Shown in pieces: positions 10,401 through 14,738 of a DNA stretch of 17,488 bases; the first letter of the stretch is position 1; the number at the start of each line of letters is the position of its first letter. The translations under genes were made by a program, and so were the position numbers. Source of the DNA: Bacillota bacterium. Lineage in GTDB: Bacteria > Bacillota > Clostridia > Oscillospirales > Acutalibacteraceae. Below the pieces are notes generated by a model that was given only the letters and a program-made list of their open reading frames with translations, had not been told where the DNA came from and did not search any database. Location: positions 1 through 17,488 of the forward strand of contig JAEWUH010000128.1 in NCBI GenBank assembly GCA_023397245.1, read 5' to 3'.

Positions 10401-11103
10401 TGCCTGTTCCTACCAGCCATCTTCCGCTTCATCGCAGAACTTTACCGTCAGCGGGACCGTGTTCCTGCCCTCCGGGGTTTATAATCCGAACCATGTTTCT
10501 TTGACGGTCGGAATGCCGGTGACGGTGCCGGGCAAAGACTCGGAAAGCAGCAGCCACTCGTCAAACCCCGGCAAGGCGCAGCAGACTGGCTCCGCGGCCC
10601 GTAGCTATATCAGCGATACGACCCGGGATTTGGCAGTGGACGGCACCTATCAGTTCCGCATCGTCAGCACGGACGGCGGCGTTCCTACCTTCGTTCTGGG
10701 CACCCCGGGCGTGTTCAATGTGCAAATGGTGAAGGGCAGCGGAAACGACTATTTCTTCAAGGTGATTGCAGTCGGCAGACCGGGAGATCGTACCGGTGTC
10801 TATGTGAACGGAGGCCCGCGGCTCCTTATTCTGACCGTCGGCGCGGAACAGGCATATGGCCAAGCGGTCAGCGACACCAAGGGAGTTTTCGATGTGCAGT
10901 CAGGGAAAAAGTATCAGTTTAAAATCGTGTCCAATCGCAGGCCCATTCTCATTCCCGGCAACAGTTTCTTCCAGTGTGTTGCGATTCATCAGGTCGGAAA
11001 CGCATGGTACTTTGAATTTGCGGCAGTCGGTCTTTCGGGGAAAGGCTGCGGTTTCTATCTGAATGGCGGGAAAAAGCCGGTAGCCATCGCAAACATCCGG
11101 TAA
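1417..11103 (+). CDS. Giant secreted multidomain Ig-like surface protein (3228 aa)
   Basis: Residues 1-30 form a Sec signal peptide (basic MKKRNKVHK, hydrophobic LALVLCLVLVF, cleavage after A-S-A at 28-30). The rest has no further membrane segment. Approximate layout: 31-170 mostly helical, with a 27-residue-period repeat (VDGTxxTL at 87 and 114); 482-590 and 596-708 Ig-like; 713-808 Big_2 (VPVTGVTI, then ADVTPADATF, IDASTGVVRAV); 809-1040 Ig-like; 1040-1166 a degenerate Big_2-like module; 1170-1235 possible carboxypeptidase-regulatory fold; 1650-1828 glycine/aromatic beta-rich; 1939-2390 propeller-like (recurring V-A-W and A-Y strands); 2402-2640 CARDB-like; 2951-3038 Big_4-like; 3039-3065 Ser-rich linker; 3066-3151 and 3152-3228 two related repeats. 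No LPXTG, SLH or enzymatic motif was seen, so an adhesive or structural surface role is inferred. A site GAGGAGA (1404-1410) precedes the start, and a terminator follows the TAA by 36 nt. The gene is GC-richer than both flanks. Confidence 0.9.
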   Translation: MKKRNKVHKQVLALVLCLVLVFQTVMQASANIADTMHNSLEQNQSLLQQLKGMYGNGLTQTDVEKELKNMGLLGDDGSLTVTQNIMVDGTPMTLEQVKAMIAKPGTDLSKTVTVDGTKVTLANLQTMIKIEDELKRLKETYLTGAVPFDAQRQKTYASLQTQLQSTGLNLGQMLSSSETALNQNIRIQVAWDGANLTAKLVSTDGYNAPALSYDVSFKYRALPGSLRTVTDSSEKTLTIAKGSTTASVHYNFYDTAGVHCSGKMAWLLQVYNPQNALFYTDAAHANLRAINFPILRESASYTWTTTATYHNASTVLEVSDGLANPVEVLGFLVTDKNNLQNAANDIFGSQSNAWFKVKVSMYLASMSTTATMMTAKPMLKVQTDGLPQDIPNVNYWNGSSYLSYDSLNQQQYNVHSVGTSGSEDTVVQALVPGEIPNLLGFSPVSGTSVTYTPTIPDTVSGYPNGVGHYSITNTVSISDTQLPTVNAVTAPAGTYTSGMQIPITVKFSEPVTGSPTLTMKDGTVLSPAEDSTMKYNYRTYLYTVPASPDHDLMYKEVKGITDLSNNPGSYSPNSGNGDTVPGVTMEMDKLLAFGGLSVTNTPTGGTFPYNGKVEVTLTPNAAYSDWLNAEAGNNSGKLTSVCVMANGNAYQLSSADVNGTAYKATIDAEKYISSSQTTLSIDLYNGTTYANGTFSGGTVVFGQHAQAAIAPIVPVTGVTIHEPTNHTIYTTGTDVVQLTADVTPADATFKQIEWSSNPAGVATIDASTGVVRAVQPGTVTFTATAHNNGVTGANAVAKTSSTFTVSSDGIPAIVFPGGANTFYTKKNESASIFWGQNLIGRKGSSTQPTFTVAVYAGKFSTPAGITGTPVYTGTVTNQSTFTIPENVFGQVSSVDTNQNVTPNYTVEVSAPNPDDGTKTLSAVGYVIVYPQPIKAALNTLTKYSITDDAVTQNIGWKIQNMEGSGDISLQILKNGTAIDTSGLNKQAEGSFSLPIQPVASGQLKDVYTVFLKARNQSDPSWSMDSFVLNVYKHDALKLKLDGSDAADGSSVTLDNEPRISNIFKSQGSQGILNLNRGIDLKKMLSINFSQFSWGNVLDRILWKSSNSKVASVNFRQGSLYENIDKFNYSTYSPATTFMMVGNSDGTVQVTTTHAATGMKQTLNVTVKTLKNKLYLFHFYPKVQTTVSYVSGDGKTRTLTSDSSGQLAVYEPDGIAGDVSLKSQSGQDTYLGTIFHDNLISSEGDAGTYDMYPVNFFQLRPVTTLDLYFKGSDGNPYTGTVTYSGAVYKNDVECTKTEVKNRQAILSSDGHFQLRFDSTQFATDNSQPLKATDKIKFIYEVRFTNDSYYPQLITVDGNVSPDQVVKFGDSVVSLKAVPSASYKNKPFLVSQKLDYHLLSGRMLDVTNFTGSVGPGNMYPSVDLVSTEAWWGNSNPAENKNYGMEIQDEFSGVLPVQKVKTLNYPFADMAFTENVTTLDPSTLNLEIGHAKGAAAALILPDGTLYSRVQSPFTFTNMVGAPDADDKDSGISNAFSDMKKDGNLNMDVNSATGSLTGQISGSDQTLGMLMQFMDGQSVGSNTLNLLVTATEDPLVFKGLITISQGYGEDTSINIGGADEGLSLPGASDILDGAKNKDDIKKQLTGEKKLAASGGLEYGLSVNGYYEVEVRYDPSAAKWKMTTTGGGFDLGAMIGYSKNFNVSVEGVPLTAEFGLGAKLNLAFRAVRPTDTGLEKVQAAYVNDFFNSLQINMYVSAFGGFGFDYEIVALKIGIFGQIDLGLNNESLIRNYKTENQKLDALSMSLYGTAGIKFVAKFLFVSYSTVLASFTYGGNLFTKDLQGTNAHDEIADWKSDQTIPLPDDPEQGFSYGALGGNVTGNLSSSSLKSSFARASLASSSGLSTVSSSVTMEKRDYLNQAARRWNSGTLMRSLLASVDSMTDIQSNSYPYANPVVTRDGKVLAYLSDGGSNNVNKTRASWAAGSGKGTYADHGVLSTDDSVGPDSSLALDGTSSFAAAAWTRQQTKIDTAAGGTVSSTDVSAMTNSTKIMAGIYNGSSWATTGLTDAGGDNLTADLAPVVAASNGHAIVAWRSVSGSGSGNSSLQYADVSDRILYKTYSGGVWSDAKVLYNGSQGGVKGLQAAMLNDGTAGLAYTVNCGGNTSDTSGWETFSAVAAPDGTLKTNIRLTNDGNTDENPQIAAVNFGTDAQPNRRFVLGWHTVVKSVNSETQKETTSNDILLAAVNSDGTPCTDIPDSLSSIRDSTQVANVGSFRFARGDDLKLDDLSLVWVEPSMTDGTGYSGGLNPQAENKDNLKAVKFYRDAAGTARLTGELSLAEMPDYTVIDQFDSYYDVSAAQVRAVMLTSCYDPNVGQTSTVYTTDNRPVVTVSPICAMKAVSGGFTNSIDVLDVKVNHSELKCGLSTAIPFTVQNTGILPVDSVTVTVDGAQQTFDHLELMPNQKQTLSYDYDVPDASVGIHNVDYTVSAAFTDHSVSSKTGTLNLDLPDTGISKVELVGDESGKRTIQATLQNLSDVPIKDSGDRKVYVAFYTDPGCNENKEDGTPNGTLVEKKQITGTDLDLLNQSALTMRFTYNVPQSGIPSGGVRLYGRIWVEEKQSDGSYDELVEYDTSNNTKNILIPNPVEANNGQQFRVIVEQENSAGATVANLTVKNLSMEPSFNGNVVAQLLDAAGNVIETKLLANSNADLISLGGEGTAQGQIRFSQTGARVIAHYFTADTSLGGISSITAQGINMVFDSGNHSYSVDAVNLSSTSIMAAAASPGTYVTIKDSGGSTVLAQGLGAVSYMLKLSPDETQTLQISSGVAPVADSNVKLMARSLAKSPSGSSGVYLVTIHSKTKQVVGGSVSLVAMGKNASGQMRVQVQATGLSGFVPSQWQYTINGGKTWTPQQKWENNGTNEFLLDKGEYSAVQARVFDASGMSIMSNAIAVSSQGRILQSIEPPAAVTGLANGAAKTALGLNLPGSVTIRTDCGTESATVSWNVDACSYQPSSASSQNFTVSGTVFLPSGVYNPNHVSLTVGMPVTVPGKDSESSSHSSNPGKAQQTGSAARSYISDTTRDLAVDGTYQFRIVSTDGGVPTFVLGTPGVFNVQMVKGSGNDYFFKVIAVGRPGDRTGVYVNGGPRLLILTVGAEQAYGQAVSDTKGVFDVQSGKKYQFKIVSNRRPILIPGNSFFQCVAIHQVGNAWYFEFAAVGLSGKGCGFYLNGGKKPVAIANIR

Positions 11104-11139
11104 CACCGGCTTCCATTTAATCCAGTAAAACCAAAAAGT

Positions 11140-11198
11140 AGGGGTTCCGTCCCTCATTATTTGAGGGTGCCGGAATCCCTAGTTTTTTCTCTATTTCA
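11140..11198 (+). terminator. Bidirectional terminator; copy 2 of the palindromic repeat
   Basis: AGGGGTTCCG (11140-11149) and CCCTC (11151-11155) pair with GAGGG (11163-11167) and CCGGAATCCCT (11170-11180) around a 7-nt loop. Six T follow on the plus strand (11183-11188). On the minus strand the hairpin is followed by ACTTTTTGG. It therefore suits both convergent units, the giant gene and the sugar operon, although the operon ends more than 300 nt away. From CCGGAATCCCT to TCTATTTCA (11190-11198) it matches the copy at 400-428 at about 25 of 29 positions with identical spacing. Confidence 0.8.
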
Positions 11199-11511
11199 CC
11201 ATAACACAAAACCGTTCATTTGAGTTACAACCGTATACCTGGTTGTTTCGACATAATTCTACATAAAATAGTGTGAAAAGTCTTGTGTAACCTCATACTG
11301 CATGATTCCCGTCAATCACCGGTGAATGTCAACGCAGGTTTTATAATGACCGGAAACACCGGTGAAAAATGACCCACAAATGCCGAAAAGAATAACCGGA
11401 AATATCAGTTAATCTTGTGTCGGTTGTTCCAATGCCGGAATTATGTGCCGCCGAAACTGTTTGAACGCCGGTTTTGAGCCTGTCTTCAACCGGGGAGGAA
11501 ATATGGTTTCT
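11199..11511. other. Gene-free stretch with palindromes and CCGG-rich repeats
   Basis: No convincing coding sequence was found. It holds an inverted repeat ACAACC/GGTTGT (11227-11246) and two copies of a 13-nt sequence with palindromic core CACCGGTG (11314-11326 and 11354-11366). ACCGGAAA occurs twice, near 11349 and 11395, and CCGG occurs seven times between 11319 and 11493. CCGGTT/AACCGG (11468-11493) could form a 6-bp stem but has no T tail, so no clear terminator of its own lies just after the sugar operon. A strong plus-strand ribosome binding site (GGGGAGG, 11492-11498) precedes an ATG at 11503 that opens only an 8-codon frame ending inside the kinase gene. The stretch could be a decayed promoter region or the end of an old insertion sequence. 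Confidence 0.5.
11314..11366. promoter_or_regulatory. Two CACCGGTG palindromes flanking a TATAAT
   Basis: The sequences AATCACCGGTGAA (11314-11326) and AAACACCGGTGAA (11354-11366) agree at 12 of 13 positions. They are centred 40 bp apart, near four helical turns, and between them lies TATAAT (11342-11347). The arrangement resembles paired operators around a -10 element. No good -35 is seen 17 bp upstream and no gene follows on the plus strand, so the role is open. Confidence 0.3.
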
Positions 11512-12990
11512 CTATCCGATACTTTTTAACGCGGGATAGATTCTGCGGTAGCGTTCATACATTTGATTTAACCGCTCCACTGCGGCTGGGTCGGGCCGGT
11601 AGCAAACGCAATCCTGAAGTTGCTTCAAAGACTGGGCAAATTCAGCATAATCCCGAATTCTTCCCTGCGCAACCAGAACTGCCGACGCAATTGCCATGGA
11701 TGGCAAAAAACCTGAACTCTGGTAAACTATTATTTCATGATCCAGGGCATCGGCAAAAATTTGGCACCATACCTTGTCCTGCGCTCCTCCGCCAATCAAA
11801 GATATTTTATGAATTTCCTGATTGAAACTTTCCAAACCCTGGCGGATTGAAAAAGAAACCCCCTCAAGGCATGAACGTGCCAAATCCTGTTTCGTCGTTT
11901 CAGGAGTTATCCCAACAAACCCTCCTTTAATTTTTGTATCAACTACGGGAAAACGTTCGCCTGTCAGATACGGCAGAAACATTACCCCATGGCTCCCGGG
12001 CGTACTTTGCTCCAAAAGCTCATCAACATAATCGTATTTTTCATTTTGTTCCGTATCTTTCGCCAGTGTTTTGCTGATCCATTTATGCACATTGCCGGCA
12101 TTAAAAAACGGTACGACATTAATGTATAAGTCCCTTGGCATTGCCGCAAGGTTAAAAACCCCTTCCCGAGAAAACACACCGGAAGACATGCTGGCGATCC
12201 ATCCTGATGTACCCAGGTTAATATTAAATTCTCCGTCTGAAGCGATACCGCTTGCCAAAGTGGTAGCTCCTGCGTCACCGGTTCCGGCATAAACCGGCGT
12301 GCCCGCCGCATATCCGGATTCCTCTGCCGCTTTTTCCGTAACGATCCCCGCCTTATCTTCGGCATACAGCAGAAGCGGCAATTTATCAGGATCCATTCCA
12401 ACAGCCGTTACCCAGCCGGTATTCCAGCGCTTCTCACGAATGTCCATTAGTCCTGTGGTCGACCCGGCGACTACATCCGTAACGTATTTCCCTGTAAGCT
12501 TAGAAATAATATAATCTTTTGAGCTAATTAATATTTTATGTGTATTGACATAATCGTTCAAGCGGTTCTGCTTCAGCCACAAAAGCTTGGGGAAAGGCAT
12601 GGAACCGTCAAAGTTATTTCCTGTGCTTTTTACAATCTCCTGAATCCCAATAATCGCTGCAATCTCATCCGCCTGCTTTTGCGCCCTTGCGTCCGTATAC
12701 AAAATCGCATTGCCGACTGCATTTCCTTCTTTATCTATGGAGATCAGGTCCTGCATCTGGCCACTCATTACGATCCCGATAATATCCTCCGGACGGTACC
12801 CGTTTTCGAAGTATACCTTTGATATTTCACAAAAGGCCCGATACCATTCTGATGGGTTCTGTTCTTTAAAGTTTTCCCGGAAGATGGTTTCTACATCCAT
12901 GCTTTTTGTAAAAGCCACATGGCCCTGCTCCGAAATCAGAACACCCTTTACCGCTGTCGTTCCAACATCAAACGTTGCAATATATTTCAT
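11512..12990 (-). CDS. FGGY-family carbohydrate kinase (xylulokinase-like, 492 aa)
   Basis: A full-length FGGY kinase that transfers phosphate from ATP to a sugar or polyol in the cytoplasm. Visible motifs are FDVGTTAVKG (7-16, phosphate loop with Asp8), MSGQMQ (75-80, close to the SGQMHG of xylulokinases), YTDAR (98-102, sugar contact), AGTGDAGATT (235-244, with the likely catalytic base Asp239), NLGTSGW (258-264), and the C-terminal signature GGGAQDKVWCQIFADAL (400-416). Asp8 and Asp239 line up with the two essential aspartates of E. coli XylB. Length is normal for the family. It is the last gene of the operon and overlaps the TrpA-like gene by 23 nt, so translation is probably coupled; AGG and GGAG lie just before the ATG. 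The substrate is not fixed by the motifs: xylulose, ribulose, another ketose, a polyol, or an AI-2-like molecule are possible. It probably makes the phosphorylated substrate for the upstream lyase. Confidence 0.92.
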   Translation of the reverse strand: MKYIATFDVGTTAVKGVLISEQGHVAFTKSMDVETIFRENFKEQNPSEWYRAFCEISKVYFENGYRPEDIIGIVMSGQMQDLISIDKEGNAVGNAILYTDARAQKQADEIAAIIGIQEIVKSTGNNFDGSMPFPKLLWLKQNRLNDYVNTHKILISSKDYIISKLTGKYVTDVVAGSTTGLMDIREKRWNTGWVTAVGMDPDKLPLLLYAEDKAGIVTEKAAEESGYAAGTPVYAGTGDAGATTLASGIASDGEFNINLGTSGWIASMSSGVFSREGVFNLAAMPRDLYINVVPFFNAGNVHKWISKTLAKDTEQNEKYDYVDELLEQSTPGSHGVMFLPYLTGERFPVVDTKIKGGFVGITPETTKQDLARSCLEGVSFSIRQGLESFNQEIHKISLIGGGAQDKVWCQIFADALDHEIIVYQSSGFLPSMAIASAVLVAQGRIRDYAEFAQSLKQLQDCVCYRPDPAAVERLNQMYERYRRIYPALKSIG

Positions 12991-13765
12991 TGCTCCAACC
13001 TGCCTTTTCGGCTGCTGATTTAAGTTCTTTAATGAATTTCAGCAATTCCGCTTCTGAGATATTTAGTCTTTTGATCATGGCCGTGCCTACAATCACTCCG
13101 TCAAATCCTCTGCTCAGCAGTTGGTACACCCGTTTTGGTGTGTTGATGCCAAAGCCGGCAAATACTTTTACATAAGGGTGCTTTTTCCCCCTCCGCAGGA
13201 TGTTTTCAAAATCATCTGTCTCCACAGACATTCCGGTTGAGCCAGTATAAAGCTGCTGGTAGACAAGCGCTGTGTTTTTAAAGCAGTTTTCCAGTTCACT
13301 ATCTGACATATCCTGGTTGACAAAGCCAACCACATCAACTCCATACTCGAAAACTTCCTTGCCCAGCATAATCTGTTCTTCACAGCTCATATCGGGTATT
13401 ACGAGCGCATCAACCAGCCCTCCTTGCACAAGCTTTTTGTAAAAGCCGGTATCAATCAAATCCTTTTTATACGCCATTAGCCAGATGGGCTTTGTAACTG
13501 CTTCCCGGATTGATTTCCAATACCCATAGTCTCTGCAGATTTCCAAATCTACCGTTTCATGTGCTTTACGAATAACTTCCCCGTCTGCGGAAGGATTCCC
13601 GGACGGGAACCCTACCTCAAAAATATCGGTACCTGCTTCTTCACAATGAGAAAGAATATTCAAGAAAGATTCCTTATCGGGATACCCTGCAAGAAGGTAA
13701 GCAACTAAAAATTCCCTGCCGTTTTTTATAACATTTATATTCCGACCCGATATTATACTGTTCAA
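12968..13765 (-). CDS. Stand-alone TrpA-like TIM-barrel lyase/aldolase (265 aa)
   Basis: Clear homologue of the tryptophan synthase alpha subunit, which splits indole-3-glycerol phosphate into indole and glyceraldehyde 3-phosphate. Family marks in order: LLAGYPDKESF (24-34), FEVGFPSGNPSADGEVI (49-65), PIWLMAYKK (93-101), LVIPDMSCEEQ (121-131), YTGSTGMS (173-180), and FAGFGINTPKRV with GVIVGTAM (202-230, phosphate binding). Glu50 and Asp61 match the TrpA catalytic pair Glu49/Asp60. The usual P-F-S-D-P in the active-site loop is altered to P-S-G-N-P. No TrpB or other trp gene is present; instead it lies between a sugar permease and a sugar kinase. The start is a TTG at 13765, overlapping the permease TGA as TTGA, with GTGGTGAT upstream. 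Inference: a catabolic retro-aldolase acting on a phosphorylated compound and releasing a triose phosphate. Family assignment is firm; substrate is unknown. Confidence 0.88.
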   Translation of the reverse strand: MNSIISGRNINVIKNGREFLVAYLLAGYPDKESFLNILSHCEEAGTDIFEVGFPSGNPSADGEVIRKAHETVDLEICRDYGYWKSIREAVTKPIWLMAYKKDLIDTGFYKKLVQGGLVDALVIPDMSCEEQIMLGKEVFEYGVDVVGFVNQDMSDSELENCFKNTALVYQQLYTGSTGMSVETDDFENILRRGKKHPYVKVFAGFGINTPKRVYQLLSRGFDGVIVGTAMIKRLNISEAELLKFIKELKSAAEKAGWSNEIYCNV

Positions 13766-14715
13766 TTTGTATCACCACGTCCTATTTTTTGAGCAACTAC
13801 TGCCAGAATAATAATGCAGCCCGTCAACAGATCCTGCATAAATGTTGGAACCTGCATAATGGTTAGGCCGTTTGCAAGAATCCCTAAAATTGCCGCTCCA
13901 ATAAAAGTTCCCCATATGTTTGGAACGCCCTCTTTGATTACTGTCCTTCCAAGGAATACTGCGGCGTACGACTGGAGAAACAGCCCGTCTCCTCCGGTAG
14001 GATGCGCGGAGCCAAGCCGTGAAGCCATCATAACACCAGTTAGTGCAGAAAGAGCAGCACAGATTGCAAAGGCAAGGTTCTTATATTTTTTTACTTTAAT
14101 GCCGGAAATTTGGGAAGCCGAAACATTTCCGCCTATCGCGTAAAGCTTTCTCCCGAAGACGGTGTGGCGCATGATAAACCAAAACACAATCGTAAGCACG
14201 AACATGATGATTGAAAGCAGGGGAATATTTAAAAAATTAGTCGCTCCCACGTAAGTAAACCCTTTTGGTATGTTTTCAAATATGGTTGCGCCTCCTGAAA
14301 GCCAGAAAGTAAAGCCTGCCAGAATAGTACTCATTGCAAGTGTGGTAATAAACGAGAGAACATTGAATTTTGTTACAATCCAGCCGTTTATCAGTCCGAT
14401 TACAAAACAGATTGCTACCGGTGCGATAAAGCAAATCACGATTGGGACGCCGGAGACCGCCATTTTTGCGGCAATGATGCCCCCCAGGCTTGCCAATGCG
14501 CCAACAGAAAGGTCAAACTCATCTACACACATTACTAAGGTTGCTCCCAAGGCAATGACAACCAACAGGGAAATCTGCCTCGTAATGTTGATCAAATTGC
14601 TGAGTGTAAAGAATGCGTCCGGATTCAGAATACTGAATCCGATTACGATGACGATTCCCGCGATAATTGTGCCATAAGTCTTCAGCAGCCCGGAAAAATC
14701 CAGTTTCTTACTCAT
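13762..14715 (-). CDS. RbsC-type sugar ABC transporter permease (317 aa)
   Basis: Integral membrane subunit of a ribose-type (CUT2) importer, with about 8-10 hydrophobic helices. Family marks are EFDLSVGALASLGG (66-79; the family has G-I-D-L-S-V-G), FGRKLYAIGGN (187-197) with SGIKVKKYK (204-212), the cytoplasmic loop that contacts the ATPase, and RLGSAHPTGGDG (233-244) with AAVFLGRT (251-258). Length is normal. Only one permease gene is present, so the channel is presumably a homodimer, unlike lsr operons with two permeases. The ATG at 14715 follows the ATPase stop by 23 nt; AGGAGA lies about 12 nt upstream, a rather long spacing. Its TGA overlaps the TTG start of the TrpA-like gene. Confidence 0.93.
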   Translation of the reverse strand: MSKKLDFSGLLKTYGTIIAGIVIVIGFSILNPDAFFTLSNLINITRQISLLVVIALGATLVMCVDEFDLSVGALASLGGIIAAKMAVSGVPIVICFIAPVAICFVIGLINGWIVTKFNVLSFITTLAMSTILAGFTFWLSGGATIFENIPKGFTYVGATNFLNIPLLSIIMFVLTIVFWFIMRHTVFGRKLYAIGGNVSASQISGIKVKKYKNLAFAICAALSALTGVMMASRLGSAHPTGGDGLFLQSYAAVFLGRTVIKEGVPNIWGTFIGAAILGILANGLTIMQVPTFMQDLLTGCIIILAVVAQKIGRGDTN

Positions 14716-14738
14716 AAGTAGTTAATGTCTCCTTTCAA

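Noticed and set aside
11468..11493. CCGGTT/AACCGG hairpin as terminator of the sugar operon
   Set aside because: The stem is only 6 bp with a 14-nt loop and there is no T-run on the minus strand after it. The bidirectional hairpin at 11140-11180 is a better candidate.
11199..11511. CRISPR array or phage attachment site from the repeated CCGG motifs
   Set aside because: The repeats are short, degenerate and unevenly spaced (9 to 39 nt), without spacers of constant length, and no integrase, cas or tRNA gene is nearby.
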